From: Peptostreptococcaceae bacterium VA2
GTDB taxonomy: Bacteria > Bacillota > Clostridia > Peptostreptococcales > Peptostreptococcaceae
NCBI GenBank assembly: GCA_000686145.1
Contig: JMMB01000007.1
Location: 1,674,001-1,738,000, forward strand
Reading direction: 5' to 3'
DNA length: 64,000 bases
In this document: positions 8,939 through 19,406 of the stretch, piece by piece
Layout of the letters: the number at the start of each line of letters is the position of its first letter
Position numbering within the stretch: the first letter of the stretch is position 1
Notes under the pieces: generated by a model
The model's database searches: none
What the model saw: the letters and a program-made list of their open reading frames with translations, nothing else
Told to the model about the DNA's origin: nothing
Program-made: the position numbers and the translations under genes

Positions 8939-11900
8939 ATGGAAGAAATATTCCATATAGGAATTGATATCGGATCAACTACGGTAAAAATAGTAGTATT
9001 AAATAGTAATGATGAAATAGTATATAAAGAATATAAAAGGCATTATTCTGATATAAAAAAATCTGTAAAAGAAGCCTTAGTAAATATATATAATAGTATT
9101 GGAAATTCAAAAATTAAGGTTGTAATAACTGGTTCGGGTGGAATAGATATATCTAAAAATCTTAATGTGAAATTTATTCAAGAAGTCATATCATCTACAA
9201 AGGCAGTAGAGCATTATTATCCTCAAACCGATGTGGTTATAGAACTTGGTGGAGAAGATGCAAAGATAACTTATCTAAGTGGTGGAATAGATCAAAGGAT
9301 GAATGGCATATGTGCAGGTGGTACGGGAGCATTTATTGATCAAATGGCATCGCTACTACAAACAGATGCAGTAGGTCTTAATGAATTAGCAAAAAAATAT
9401 GAGGTTATTTATCCAATAGCATCAAGATGTGGTGTATTTGCGAAAACTGATGTTCAGCCATTAATAAATGATGGAGCCAAAAGATGCGATATAGCTATGA
9501 GTATTTTTAATGCTGTTGTTGTTCAAACTGTTAGTGTATTAGCTTGTGGAAGAAAAATAAAAGGAAAAGTTGCTTTATTAGGTGGACCTTTATATTTTTT
9601 ATCACAACTTAGGGTAGCTTTTAAAAATGTATTAAATTTAGAGGAAGATGATTTAATACTTCCAGAAAATGCTCAGCTTTACATAGCTATGGGAGCAAGC
9701 TTACTATCAAAAGATGAGCAATTTATAAATTTAAACACGTTAATAGATAAAATACAAAGTTTAAATAACGACGGGATGCTTAATGTAAATAAGTTAGAGC
9801 CATTATTTAAGGGTGAAAAAGAATACAATAACTTTAAAATAAGACATGAAAAAAATGATATTACTTACAAAGACATAAAAAATTTCAAAGGGAATTGTTT
9901 TTTAGGAATTGATGCAGGATCTACAACTACAAAAGCTATTTTAATTGATAAACATGGAAATTCACTTTATTCTCATTATAGTAGCAATGAGGGCAGTCCA
10001 TTAGAAACAATTATAACGGTAATGAAGGACGTGTATGATGTATTACCAAATGAATGTAAGATAGTGGCATCGACGGTTACTGGATATGGAGAAGGTCTTA
10101 TAAAAAAGGCTCTAAAGGTAGACTATGGAGAAATAGAAACTATAGCTCATTATAAGAGCGCAAAGTTCTTTAATGAGAATGTAGATTTTATATTAGATAT
10201 TGGTGGGCAAGATATGAAGTGCCTAAAGATAAAAAATGGGGTTATAGATAGTATCATTTTAAATGAAGCATGCTCATCTGGGTGTGGATCATTTTTGGAA
10301 ACTTTTGCAACATCATTATCTATGGACATAAAAGAATTTACAAATAAGGGAATCTATTCGAAATCTCCGGTAGATTTAGGTTCGAGATGTACAGTATTTA
10401 TGAATTCTAGAGTTAAACAGGCTCAAAAAGAAGGGGCTAGTATTAGTGATATATCAGCAGGGTTGTCTTATTCAGTTATAAAAAATGCATTGTTTAAGGT
10501 TATAAAAATAAGAGATATAAATGATATGGGTGAAAATATAGTAGTTCAAGGTGGAACTTTTTATAATGATTTAGTTCTTAGAAGTTTTGAAAAATTAATA
10601 GGTAAAGATGTTACAAGACCGTCTATAGCCGGAATAATGGGAGCTTTTGGAGCCGCATTAATTTCTAAGGAAAGATATAAAGAAGGGGATAAAACTAAAC
10701 TTCTAAATAAAAACCAACTGGAAAATATAAGTATTAGTGTCAATGTCAGCAGATGTGGTGGATGTTCGAATAATTGTTTGCTAACTATAAATAAGTTTGC
10801 TGACAGTGAAGTATTTGTATCAGGAAATAGATGTGAAAAGGGCCAATTAATACATGATAATGAGAGCAGACTAAACAGTAATAAAAATATAAATTTATTT
10901 AAATATAAATATAATAGGTTATTTAGGTACAAATCATTATCTAAAAAAGAAGCTATAATGGGTGAAATTGGGATACCAAGAGTTTTAAATATGTATGAAG
11001 ACTATCCTTTTTGGCATACATTTTTTACACAATTAGGGTTTAGAGTAGTACTTTCAGATAGGTCATCAAAGGATATTTACCAAAAAGGAATAACATCTAT
11101 AGCCTCTGAAACAGTATGTTATCCAGCTAAACTTGTGCATGGACATATATCAAATTTAATAGAAAAAAAAATAAACTATATATTTTATCCATGCATAACT
11201 AACGAAAAAAAAGAAGACTTATCTGCAAATAATAATTATAATTGCCCTGTAGTAATATCTTATTCAGAAGTTATAAAAAACAATATTGAAGAAATACGAG
11301 AAAATAATATAACTTATATAAATCCATTTATAAGCTTAAATAATAAAAATAAATTAAAAGAGAGATTATATAAAGAACTTTCAGTATATTTCAATCAAAT
11401 ATCAAAGAAAAATATAGAAGAAGCAGTGGACAAAGCAAGCTATGAACAAGATCAGTTTAAAAAAGATATCCAGGAACAAGGAGAAAAAGCTCTTGCAAAA
11501 ATAAATGAAAAAGGATTAAAAGGTGTAGTTTTATGTGGTAGACCTTACCATTTAGACCCAGAAATAAATCATGGAATACCGGAAGTTATAAATTCTCTAG
11601 ATTTGGCAGTCTTAACGGAAGACTGCATAAGCCATTTGGCAAATCTAAAGAGACCTTTAAGGGTTGTAGATCAGTGGGTATATCATTCAAGATTATATAA
11701 AGCTGCAAGTTTTGTTAAAGAAACTAAAAATTTAGAATTAGTACAATTAAATTCTTTTGGATGTGGTATTGATGCAGTTACAATAGACCAAGTTCAAGAG
11801 ATATTAAATGAAAGTTCAAAAATTTATACAGTTATAAAAATAGATGAAGGCAATAACTTAGGAGCTGCAAAAATTAGGTTAAGATCTTTAAAAGCTGCAA

Positions 11901-13180
11901 TGATACAAAGAGAATTAAACAATATACAAATAAAAAATACAGAAGATAAAAGGATAGAATATAAGAAAGGAAGGTTAAGTAAGAAAGATACTATTTTAGC
12001 CCCACAAATGTCTCCATTTCATTTTCAATTTTTTGAAAAAGCGATTAATCTAAGTGGATTTAATATAGAAATTTTAAATAGTACAGATACTAGGATAATA
12101 GAAGAGGGACTACGATATGTGAATAATGATGCTTGTTACCCTGCTATAATTGTAATCGGGCAAATGATAAGTGCATTAAAATCTGGAAAATATGATTTAG
12201 AAAATACCTCTGTTGTAATAACTCAAACAGGGGGAGGTTGTAGGGCAACAAACTATATAGGTTTCTTAAGAAAAGCATTATATGATGCTGGCTTTAAAAA
12301 TATACCTGTAATATCTTTAAGTTTAAATGGGATTGAAAATAATGGCGTTATAAAAAGTATAACCTTGAAATTAATAAATAGAATTTTTATGTCAATAATA
12401 TATGGTGATTTACTTATGAAAGTTCTACATAAAGTAAGACCATATGAAAAAAACATTGGAAGTAGCAATAAACTTTATGAAAACTGGGTTAAAAAGTGTA
12501 AAGATTCTTTAGAAAAAGCTAGTATATATGAATTTAAGAAAAATATAAAAAATATAGTTGAGGATTTTGATAATCTAGAAGTATTAGATATTAAAAAACC
12601 AAAGGTGGGGCTAGTAGGGGAAATACTAGTTAAATTTCATCCAGTTGCAAATAACAATTTAGTAAATATTATAGAAAGTGAAGGCGGAGAAGCTGTAGTA
12701 CCAGAACTTATAAATTTCTTTTTTAGTTGCTGTTTAAATACAGCATACAAGTATAAATATTTAGAAGGAAAATGGATAAGTAAAGAACTAGGTAAAAGTG
12801 CTATATACATTATGGAAATTTATCAAAAGACATACAAAAAAGAGCTTAGTAAAAGTAAAAGATTCACAGCACCTAAGAGTATAAATGCATTAGCTGAAAA
12901 TACAGAAAATGTAATATCTATTGGAAATCAGACTGGTGAAGGATGGCTTTTGACAGGCGAAATGATAGAGTTAATAGAAGATGGAGTAAACAATATTATA
13001 TGCATGCAACCATTTGGATGTTTACCAAATCACATAACTGGAAAAGGACAGATTAAAGAATTAAAAAGAATTTATAAAAAAGCAAATATAATCCCAATAG
13101 ATTATGATCCATCAGCTAGTGAGACTAACCAGTTAAATAGAATAAAGTTAATGCTTTCAACTGCATTTAAAAATAATTAA
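8939..13180 (+). CDS. Giant acyl-CoA dehydratase activase/HgdB-like fusion (DUF2229)
   Basis: A 1413-residue protein of the 2-hydroxyglutaryl-CoA dehydratase activator superfamily. Two BadF/BcrA-type ATPase modules lie in tandem: [10 protein letters not shown] near residue 8 with [10 protein letters not shown], and [10 protein letters not shown] near 325 with [11 protein letters not shown] Cys-rich [10 protein letters not shown] segment follows near 605. A long C-terminal DUF2229 and HgdB-like region ([37 protein letters not shown]) probably binds an Fe-S cluster. Relatives are widespread in anaerobes; their substrate is unknown. ATG 8939 follows a GGGGGG site; the upstream ATG at 8819 has none. 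No dehydratase genes adjoin. Confidence 0.9.
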   Translation: MEEIFHIGIDIGSTTVKIVVLNSNDEIVYKEYKRHYSDIKKSVKEALVNIYNSIGNSKIKVVITGSGGIDISKNLNVKFIQEVISSTKAVEHYYPQTDVVIELGGEDAKITYLSGGIDQRMNGICAGGTGAFIDQMASLLQTDAVGLNELAKKYEVIYPIASRCGVFAKTDVQPLINDGAKRCDIAMSIFNAVVVQTVSVLACGRKIKGKVALLGGPLYFLSQLRVAFKNVLNLEEDDLILPENAQLYIAMGASLLSKDEQFINLNTLIDKIQSLNNDGMLNVNKLEPLFKGEKEYNNFKIRHEKNDITYKDIKNFKGNCFLGIDAGSTTTKAILIDKHGNSLYSHYSSNEGSPLETIITVMKDVYDVLPNECKIVASTVTGYGEGLIKKALKVDYGEIETIAHYKSAKFFNENVDFILDIGGQDMKCLKIKNGVIDSIILNEACSSGCGSFLETFATSLSMDIKEFTNKGIYSKSPVDLGSRCTVFMNSRVKQAQKEGASISDISAGLSYSVIKNALFKVIKIRDINDMGENIVVQGGTFYNDLVLRSFEKLIGKDVTRPSIAGIMGAFGAALISKERYKEGDKTKLLNKNQLENISISVNVSRCGGCSNNCLLTINKFADSEVFVSGNRCEKGQLIHDNESRLNSNKNINLFKYKYNRLFRYKSLSKKEAIMGEIGIPRVLNMYEDYPFWHTFFTQLGFRVVLSDRSSKDIYQKGITSIASETVCYPAKLVHGHISNLIEKKINYIFYPCITNEKKEDLSANNNYNCPVVISYSEVIKNNIEEIRENNITYINPFISLNNKNKLKERLYKELSVYFNQISKKNIEEAVDKASYEQDQFKKDIQEQGEKALAKINEKGLKGVVLCGRPYHLDPEINHGIPEVINSLDLAVLTEDCISHLANLKRPLRVVDQWVYHSRLYKAASFVKETKNLELVQLNSFGCGIDAVTIDQVQEILNESSKIYTVIKIDEGNNLGAAKIRLRSLKAAMIQRELNNIQIKNTEDKRIEYKKGRLSKKDTILAPQMSPFHFQFFEKAINLSGFNIEILNSTDTRIIEEGLRYVNNDACYPAIIVIGQMISALKSGKYDLENTSVVITQTGGGCRATNYIGFLRKALYDAGFKNIPVISLSLNGIENNGVIKSITLKLINRIFMSIIYGDLLMKVLHKVRPYEKNIGSSNKLYENWVKKCKDSLEKASIYEFKKNIKNIVEDFDNLEVLDIKKPKVGLVGEILVKFHPVANNNLVNIIESEGGEAVVPELINFFFSCCLNTAYKYKYLEGKWISKELGKSAIYIMEIYQKTYKKELSKSKRFTAPKSINALAENTENVISIGNQTGEGWLLTGEMIELIEDGVNNIICMQPFGCLPNHITGKGQIKELKRIYKKANIIPIDYDPSASETNQLNRIKLMLSTAFKNN

Positions 13181-13210
13181 AGCTCCTAATCATTTTAATA
13201 GGAGCTTTTA
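13179..13210 (+). terminator. Terminator overlapping the activase stop codon
   Basis: Arms AAAGCTCCTA (13179-13188) and TAGGAGCTTT (13199-13208) form a 10-bp hairpin that begins inside the stop codon. Confidence 0.8.
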
Positions 13211-13307
13211 CTTTTAATAAATAATTAAATCTTTATTAAATTAGATATTGTTTAACCTATTATGATATAATGAAATAGTATTATATGAAAGTAAAGGTGG
13301 GCTAGTT

Positions 13308-14606
13308 ATGAAGGCAGTTAACAATGCTATATCATCGGATTATTTTAGGTATAAAGTAGACGAAGATATCAGTATTTATGAAGGTAGATTTTGCATTTAT
13401 TTAGACAAAAAGTATAAATGTAGTGGAATTATATATTACAAAATGACACCTCCAGTATCTATAAATTTTAAAGCTCAGATAGTATCGGTTGAAGATGAAG
13501 AGATTGATTTAGAGCTAGATTATGATAATGCTATACTTGAAATGTATGGGTATAAGCCTATGTCTATAACAGTAAACTCTATAAATGATTTTAACATAGA
13601 AGGATACACAAATGATAATTATATAAAATCTAAAAATTCTTATGTAGAGTATATTGATTTTCATATAATTAATTTGGACAAGTTTCCAGGAACACTTATA
13701 AAACACGTGGATAAGTTGTTCGCAGGAAGAATACAATTTGATATAAATGATTTTACAATAATAATAGATAAAAGATATGATTATAGAAAAGAGTTAAATG
13801 AAGAGCTAAAATCAAGATCGGGTACTATAATAACCCATATTGGAAGAATTAAAAGGAAAGATAACAAATTATTTAGAACTAACAACATGATAGATTTTAT
13901 AGACCGTATATCATATGCACTTAGTTTTATGTGTGGAAGATATGTTGGAATTTGTTTAGTAAAAGGATATCAAAATAATAACAATGTATTTAGACTTTGG
14001 ACTGAAAATATAATAACTCCATTTAAGTTTGTTCCTACATGGACAGATACACTTTCCAACCATCATAATATAGAAAAATATATGTCGCTTATGTGTAAAA
14101 AGCTAGAAGATGGATATTGTGGGCCTGCAATAAAACATGTTATAGATTGGTACATAGAATCACTTGGGGATATTACGATAGAAAATAACATAATATCTAT
14201 ACAAATTGCGCTAGAAACTTTATCATATATTATTTTAGTGGAACAAGAAACTTTATTATCTGATGAGGCCTTTGATTTAAATAGTGCATCTAAAAATATT
14301 AAAATGGTTTTAGATATATGTAAAATTCAATATGGAAATGATGAACTAGAATTATTCGATGATTGGATAAAGTCTAGGTTTGATGATGGTGTAGATTTAG
14401 TTATTTATTTTAGAAATAAAATAGTTCACCCAACAAGAAGAGATAATAGAGCTACCCTAAATGTTGAGGATATGTGGAATATAATTCAAATTGGAACTAA
14501 ATATGTAGAATTGATATTACTAGCTTTTATAGGATATAAAGGTGAATATTCAAATAGACTTAGTGAAAGATGGTTTGGAGAAGTAGAAGTAGTACCTTGG
14601 AATTAA
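13308..14606 (+). CDS. HEPN-type protein, ApeA-like candidate anti-phage factor
   Basis: A 432-residue protein. The first ~170 residues are beta-rich (SIYEGRFCIYL, PPVSINFKAQIVSVEDEEI). The C-terminal ~200 are helical and end with FRNKIVHPTRRDN, where R369 and H374 fit the Rx4-6H ribonuclease motif of HEPN domains. This two-part layout recalls the ApeA abortive-infection proteins, in which a beta-rich sensor precedes a HEPN nuclease. It stands alone between two terminators and has its own GGTGGGC ribosome site. I infer RNA cleavage upon infection only from family analogy. A non-defensive HEPN protein is equally possible. Confidence 0.5.
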   Translation: MKAVNNAISSDYFRYKVDEDISIYEGRFCIYLDKKYKCSGIIYYKMTPPVSINFKAQIVSVEDEEIDLELDYDNAILEMYGYKPMSITVNSINDFNIEGYTNDNYIKSKNSYVEYIDFHIINLDKFPGTLIKHVDKLFAGRIQFDINDFTIIIDKRYDYRKELNEELKSRSGTIITHIGRIKRKDNKLFRTNNMIDFIDRISYALSFMCGRYVGICLVKGYQNNNNVFRLWTENIITPFKFVPTWTDTLSNHHNIEKYMSLMCKKLEDGYCGPAIKHVIDWYIESLGDITIENNIISIQIALETLSYIILVEQETLLSDEAFDLNSASKNIKMVLDICKIQYGNDELELFDDWIKSRFDDGVDLVIYFRNKIVHPTRRDNRATLNVEDMWNIIQIGTKYVELILLAFIGYKGEYSNRLSERWFGEVEVVPWN

Positions 14607-14626
14607 ATGGAAATATTGAAAATATA

Positions 14627-14655
14627 TTGACACATGTTGTTCAATACTCTATAAT
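14627..14655 (+). promoter_or_regulatory. Consensus vegetative promoter for the T-box leader
   Basis: TTGACA at 14627 and TATAAT at 14650 are separated by exactly 17 bases. Transcription would begin near 14662, giving a leader of almost 490 bases before the ABC importer. An AT-rich hairpin (AAAAAATATTTT/AAAATATTTTTT, about 14683-14711) lies early in the leader. Confidence 0.8.
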
Positions 14656-14774
14656 TTATTTTTATAATAAAGAATTAAGTAAAAAATATTTTATTTAAAA
14701 TATTTTTTATTATATATAGAAATTATATTTATCAATAGATTTAAGATAAATCCACTTTCTATACAATATAAAAA

Positions 14775-15060
14775 ATGTAATGATAAGAAAGAGTAAAAGT
14801 AAAAATCTTAAAAAGAGAGTTTCCGGTTGGTGAGAGGAGCATTAGATTTTATTTTGAACACATCTTTGAGCAGAACACCGAAAGAATTATATTTTAGTAG
14901 GCTGTTTCCGGAATCCCTGCACCCGTTATAGTGCTAGAGTATAAACATTTATTTGTCGTACTCAAAGAGGTTAGTGCTGTGAGGTACTAATAAAAAAAGG
15001 TGGAACCACGAGAGTTAGCTCCCGTCCTTTAGCTATTAAGCTATAGGCGGGAGCTTTTTT
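14775..15060 (+). promoter_or_regulatory. T-box leader controlling amino-acid ABC importer
   Basis: Stem I features are present (AGAGAG, GGTTGGTGAGAGGAG, then AGTAGGCTGTTTCCGG). The T-box proper is AGGTGGAACCACG at 14998-15010. A terminator follows with arms GCTCCCG (15018-15024) and CGGGAGC (15048-15054) and a T run. Uncharged tRNA should stabilise the antiterminator and turn on the importer. I could not place the specifier codon with confidence, so the amino acid is open. Confidence 0.9.
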
Positions 15061-15148
15061 AATGTAATTCTTTACGCGCGCGAAGACTTTATATTAATAA
15101 ATAAAAGTTTACTAAATATAAATTGAATTAAAAAATGGAGGAAAAGAT

Positions 15149-15946
15149 ATGAAAAATATATTAAAAAAAATAGCTGTAATTTCAATGATTGCAGTATCTA
15201 CATTTGGAGCAATGGGGTGTGCGAAGGAAAATAAAAGTGAAGATAATACAAATTCTAAAAATAAACAACAAGTTATAGTAGGACTAGATAATACCTTTGT
15301 TCCCATGGGATTTTCAGATGAAAATGGAGAATTAGTAGGATTTGATGTTGATTTAGCAAAAGAAGTATTCAAGAGGTTAAACATGAATGTTAAATTCCAA
15401 CCTATAGATTGGGCAATGAAAGAAACTGAACTTAATTCAGGTAATATTGATGCCATATGGAATGGATACTCTTTATCAGATGAAAGAAAAAAGGTTGTAG
15501 CATATACAAAACCATATTTAGCAAATAAACAAGTTATAGTTACAATGAAAGATTCTAATATAAAAACAAAAAAAGATTTAAAAGGTAAAAAATTAGGAAT
15601 TCAGCAAGGGTCTAGTGCATTAGAAGCTATAGAAAAACAAGCAGATGTTGTTAATAAATTAGATAATGGAGCCCCAATACTTTATGATACGTATGACAAC
15701 GCTATTAGAGATTTAGAAGTAGGAAGAACTGATGCAATAGTATCTGATGAAAATTTAGTTAGATATTATATAAGCAAGAAGGGGGATCAAAAGTACAATA
15801 TACTACAAGATAATTTTGGAGAAGAAAGTTATGTAGTAGCATTTAAAAAAGACAACTCTAAACTTAAAGACAAGGTTGATATGACCCTAAATGATGTAAA
15901 AAATGATGGATCTTTTAATAAAATTTATAGTAAATGGTTTAAATAA
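15149..15946 (+). CDS. Amino-acid ABC transporter, substrate-binding lipoprotein
   Basis: Solute-binding protein of 265 residues with a lipoprotein signal (MKNILKKIAVISMIAVS, lipobox GAMGC with the lipidated Cys at residue 25). The type-3 periplasmic binding fold follows: GLDNTFVPMGF, GFDVDLAKEVFKRLN and GLKLGIQQGSSA-like motifs. It is anchored on the outer membrane face and delivers a polar amino acid to the permease encoded next. The TGGAGGA ribosome site precedes the ATG. T-box control upstream fits starvation-induced amino-acid uptake. Confidence 0.92.
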   Translation: MKNILKKIAVISMIAVSTFGAMGCAKENKSEDNTNSKNKQQVIVGLDNTFVPMGFSDENGELVGFDVDLAKEVFKRLNMNVKFQPIDWAMKETELNSGNIDAIWNGYSLSDERKKVVAYTKPYLANKQVIVTMKDSNIKTKKDLKGKKLGIQQGSSALEAIEKQADVVNKLDNGAPILYDTYDNAIRDLEVGRTDAIVSDENLVRYYISKKGDQKYNILQDNFGEESYVVAFKKDNSKLKDKVDMTLNDVKNDGSFNKIYSKWFK

Positions 15947-15973
15947 TATAAGCATATGAAGGAGTGACAAAAA

Positions 15974-16588
15974 ATGATTGAAGGAATTAAAATAGTTTTA
16001 TCAGTGTTTGTTTTAACATTAGTAATTTCAATACCACTAGGCATAATAATTTCTTTTTTAAGAAATTCTAATAATAAATTAATAAGTATAATTAGTAGAG
16101 GATATATACTTATAGTTAGAGGAACGCCTTTACTATTACAGTTGATTTTTATATTCTTTGGGTTGCCAATAATAGGAATAGTGTTTGATCGATTTGCCGT
16201 AGCAGTAATTGCATTTTCTTTAAATTATGCGGTATACTTTGCTGAAATATTTAGAGGTGGCATACAGTCTATAGATAAAGGACAATATGAGGCGTCTTTA
16301 GTATTAGGTTTTGATAAATTTAATATGTATAAAAGAATAATATTCCCTCAGGTTATAAAGAGAATACTTCCTGCAATGACAAATGAAGTTACTACACTAG
16401 TAAAAGATACGTCATTAGTCTATATACTAGGACTGAATGATATTTTAAGAGTAGCACAAATAGCATCTAATAGGGAAGTTAGTCTACTTCCTTTAATGCA
16501 CGCGGCATTAATATATCTTTTATTTATAGGAATTATAACTCAGATATTTAAGGTTATTGAAAAAAAATATTCATATTATAGGGGGTAG
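15974..16588 (+). CDS. Amino-acid ABC transporter permease
   Basis: Polytopic permease of 204 residues, HisM/GlnP family. It has the short N terminus, RGTPLLLQLIF motif and EAA loop (EASLVLGFDKFNMYKRIIFPQ) that contacts the ATPase. About five membrane segments are visible. It lies 27 bases after the binding protein and 5 bases before the ATPase gene, so the three genes form one operon. AAGGAGTG precedes the ATG. Confidence 0.93.
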   Translation: MIEGIKIVLSVFVLTLVISIPLGIIISFLRNSNNKLISIISRGYILIVRGTPLLLQLIFIFFGLPIIGIVFDRFAVAVIAFSLNYAVYFAEIFRGGIQSIDKGQYEASLVLGFDKFNMYKRIIFPQVIKRILPAMTNEVTTLVKDTSLVYILGLNDILRVAQIASNREVSLLPLMHAALIYLLFIGIITQIFKVIEKKYSYYRG

Positions 16589-16593
16589 TATAT

Positions 16594-17262
16594 ATGCTAA
16601 AAATTAATAATTTAAATAAATCATTTAATAAAAATAAGGTTCTTAATAATATTTCATTTGAATTAAATAAAGGTGAAATAGGAGTTTTACTTGGTAAGTC
16701 AGGTGCAGGTAAAACTACGATACTTAGATGTATAAATGGGCTTGAAAATTTTGATAGTGGACAAATTATAGTAGATGAAGAAACTATAGATACGTCCAAA
16801 GATATATCTAAGTTAAGAGGGAAGATAGGAATGGTATTTCAAAATTTTAATTTATTTCCTCATTTAACTGTACTTGAAAATATAATACAATCACCTGTAA
16901 ATGTATTTAAAATCCCAAAGCAAGAAGCTATAAAAAGTGCAAAAGAACTTTTGAAATTAGTAGATTTAGGAAATAAGATAGATTCATATCCATGTGAGTT
17001 ATCAGGCGGACAGCAACAAAGAGTAGCAATAGCAAGAGCATGTGCACTAATGCCAAAAGTACTTTGTTTTGATGAACCAACTTCAGCACTAGACAAAGAT
17101 ACTATAAAAAGTGTTGTCAATATAATGAACAAACTAAAATCAAATGGTATGACAATATTAATAATTACACACGATGTTGATTTTGCAAATGAAGTATGTG
17201 ATAAAATAATAAATATTAATAATGGAGAAGTTGAAGTAGCTCTTCCTAATAGGCTTGATTAA
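16594..17262 (+). CDS. Amino-acid ABC transporter ATP-binding protein
   Basis: ATPase of 222 residues that powers the importer. Walker A is GKSGAGKTT, the Q-loop is VFQNFNLFPHLTV, the signature is LSGGQQQRVAIARA, Walker B is LCFDEPTSALD, and the switch His lies in ITHDVDFA. It is slightly shorter than the usual 240 residues but complete. GGGGGTAG precedes the ATG. Confidence 0.95.
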   Translation: MLKINNLNKSFNKNKVLNNISFELNKGEIGVLLGKSGAGKTTILRCINGLENFDSGQIIVDEETIDTSKDISKLRGKIGMVFQNFNLFPHLTVLENIIQSPVNVFKIPKQEAIKSAKELLKLVDLGNKIDSYPCELSGGQQQRVAIARACALMPKVLCFDEPTSALDKDTIKSVVNIMNKLKSNGMTILIITHDVDFANEVCDKIININNGEVEVALPNRLD

Positions 17263-17316
17263 AAAAAATAAGCGTGGGTATAAATAAAATATAATAAATA
17301 GCAAAGGATGATTGAA

Positions 17317-17670
17317 ATGATAAAAATTTATGGATACTCAAAATGATCTACTGTTAAAAAAGCTAAGGATTGGCTTAAAGAAAATAATTTGGAATTTGAA
17401 GATATTGAAATGGTAAAAATACCTCCTACTAAAGAAGAACTTAATGAAATGTATAAAATCAGTGGATATGAGATAAAAAAATTCTTTAATACTAGTGGAG
17501 TCAGATACAGAGAATTAGGTTTAAAAGATATAATTAAAAGTGAATCTGATGACAAACTTTTAGATATATTATCTAGTGATGGTATGCTTATAAAAAGGCC
17601 TATAGCATTTGATGGGAAAAATGTTGTTATAGGATTTAAACCAGATGAATGGGAAAAAAAATTACTATAA
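17317..17670 (+). CDS. ArsC/YffB-family protein with in-frame UGA (putative selenoprotein)
   Basis: The frame from ATG 17317 (AAAGGA site upstream) reads MIKIYGYSK, then TGA at 17344-17346, then STVKKAKDWLKENN. Family members have YGxxxCST at this place, so the TGA replaces the catalytic Cys at residue 10. After it come the ArsC-family FFNTSGVRYRELGLK and LIKRPI motifs to residue 117. A hairpin with a GGA loop lies 13 bases past the TGA (see 17360-17376). I infer selenocysteine insertion giving a thiol/selenol oxidoreductase. The alternative is a simple nonsense mutation. The substrate is unknown; arsenate is not implied. Confidence 0.75.
17360..17376 (+). promoter_or_regulatory. SECIS-like hairpin in the coding sequence
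   Basis: Seven pairs (A-U, A-U, G-C, C-G, U-G, A-U, A-U from the base) close a GGA loop at 17367-17369. The loop starts 20 bases after the TGA. Bacterial SECIS elements sit at this distance and need a G at the start of the apical loop. Confidence 0.6.
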
Positions 17671-17788
17671 AACATAGAAAATGCAATCTAAAGGGAAAAA
17701 TATATAAATAGCGTACTTAATGAACTGCCCCCTGTCAAGTAGACAGTTGAAATAATAAAAACTGTCACTATGAAGGGAGTATATTTTT

Positions 17789-18475
17789 ATGTCAAGAAAA
17801 TCTAAAATAGATTTTGAAACAAAAATTAAATCAATTGAAATGTATTTAAATGGTGAAAAGGGTCCAATGGCTATCTGTGAAATGATTGGAGTTGGTAAAA
17901 CAATATTTTATGAATGGATTCATAAGTATAAAAAGTATGGAGCCGAAGGACTTAAATCATCATCTAAAAATACATTCTATTCAAATGAAGTTAAAATGCT
18001 TGCCATTAACGATTATATTTCTGGTAAAGGTTCATTAGAAGATATAGCACTTAAATATAATCTATCATCTAGACGTTAACTTCAAAACTGGATTATGAAG
18101 TATAATAATAATCATAGTATAAATAGATCTCATAACAGAAGAGAGGATAAAATTATGATTAAAGGCAGAAAAACAACATATGGTGAAAGAATTGAAATAG
18201 TAGCATTTTGTATTGAAAATAATGATAATTACCAATTAACTTCAGATAAATATAAAGTATCATATCAACAAGTTTACACTTGGGTTAAAAAATATAACGA
18301 AAATGGGTGCGAAGCACTAGTTGATAATCGTGGAAAGTCTAAAAATACAGAGGCAATGAGTGAGAATAAAAAATTAGAAGTACAAATAAAACTACTTAAA
18401 GCACAAAATAAACGTTTAGAAATGGAGAATGCTTTTTTAAAAAAATTGGAGGAAGTAGAAAGGAGGCGAGGCTAA
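17789..18475 (+). pseudogene. IS copy 1 OrfA, interrupted by a stop codon
   Basis: OrfA carries two helix-turn-helix units (IKSIEMYLNGEKGPMAICEM, YGERIEIVAFCIENNDNYQL) and a C-terminal leucine-zipper-like helix. In this copy TCA has become TAA at 18077-18079, ending the protein after 96 residues. Copy 2 keeps TCA and a full 228-residue OrfA. A restart at ATG 18095 would give a 126-residue fragment. The A_AAA_AAA slippery heptamer for frameshifting into OrfB is intact at 18439-18445. Confidence 0.9.
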
Positions 18476-19356
18476 CTAATATTAAGAAAAAAACTATATA
18501 TATTGCAATAAAAGAACTAAATAAAGAAGGCTATTCTATATTAGCACTATGCAGTTTTGCTTCTATTTCTCGCTCTTCATATTATAAATGGTTAAATAAA
18601 GTCGAAACAGTTGTAGATAAGGAAAATGTAGCTATTTTAGAGGAAATAATTAAAATATATAATGAAGTAAATGGCGTTTATGGATATAGACGTATAACTA
18701 TGAATGTTAATAGAACTCTAGGCAAATGCTATAATCACAAAAGAATTTATCGTTTAATGAAGTGTGTAAATTTGCAATCAGTGATTCGTAAAAAGAGAAA
18801 AAAATACATTAAAAGTACACCACAAATAACAGCTGAAAATATACTAAATAGGAAATTTATTGAGGCTTCGCCTAATAATAAATGGTTAACTGATGTAACA
18901 GAGTTTAAGTTAGCTAATGGGACAAAGGCCTATTTAAGTGCAATATTAGATTTGGGAGATAATAGTATCGTTTCATATGTATTAGGACATTCAAATAATA
19001 ACCAATTAGTATTTGAGACCTTTGATTTAGCCATTAAAAATAATCCTACGGCGAAGCCATTGTTTCATAGTGATCGTGGATTTCAATACACAAATAAAGT
19101 TTTTAAATCAAAACTAGATAGTATATCTGCAACACAAAGCATGTCACGAGTGGGAAGATGTATAGATAACGGACCTATGGAGGGTTTTTGGGGAATTATT
19201 AAATCTGAAATGTACTATTTAAGAAAATTTAATACTTTTGATGAATTAAAATTATCAATTGATAATTACATAGATTTTTATAATAATAAAAGATTACAGA
19301 AAAAGTTAAAAGGCCTTGCTCCGATAGAATATCGAGAACAGACCTTATCTGCTTAG
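18445..19356 (+). CDS. IS copy 1 OrfB transposase (DDE), made by -1 frameshift
   Basis: Catalytic half of the IS3-family transposase. The frame is open from the slippery A_AAA_AAA at 18439-18445, with AGGAGG just downstream as a stimulator, and needs no start of its own. It contains an HTH_21 region (YGYRRITMNVNRTLG), then the rve integrase core: WLTDVTEF gives the first Asp, FHSDRGFQY the second Asp, and the Glu lies in GFWGIIKSEMYYL. The C-terminal part is YNNKRLQKKLKGLAPIEY. From ATG 18700 it is identical in sequence to copy 2. Because OrfA is broken, an OrfAB fusion cannot be made from the normal start. Confidence 0.9.
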   Translation: MGGSRKEARLTNIKKKTIYIAIKELNKEGYSILALCSFASISRSSYYKWLNKVETVVDKENVAILEEIIKIYNEVNGVYGYRRITMNVNRTLGKCYNHKRIYRLMKCVNLQSVIRKKRKKYIKSTPQITAENILNRKFIEASPNNKWLTDVTEFKLANGTKAYLSAILDLGDNSIVSYVLGHSNNNQLVFETFDLAIKNNPTAKPLFHSDRGFQYTNKVFKSKLDSISATQSMSRVGRCIDNGPMEGFWGIIKSEMYYLRKFNTFDELKLSIDNYIDFYNNKRLQKKLKGLAPIEYREQTLSA

Positions 19357-19406
19357 TTTTTATTTTTTACACTGTCTACTTGACAGGGGGCAGTTCATAA
19401 TGTACG

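Larger units (their letters stand above)
17721..19397 (+). mobile_element. IS3-family (IS150-like) insertion sequence, copy 1
   Basis: The element is 1677 bp with perfect 27-bp terminal inverted repeats (17721-17747 and 19371-19397, starting TGAACTGCCCCC). A 3-bp target duplication TAA flanks it (17718-17720 and 19398-19400). The bases outside form a former hairpin: 13-base arms at 17704-17716 and 19402-19414 are exact reverse complements, and the duplication is in the centre of the loop. A second copy is at 31195-32871 in the other orientation. OrfA is broken here, but both ends look active. Confidence 0.95.

Noticed and set aside
17389-17670. A separate 93-residue gene starting at ATG 17389
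   Set aside because: It lacks a ribosome site and begins in the middle of an ArsC fold. The upstream frame with TGA, ribosome site and N-terminal motif explains it better.
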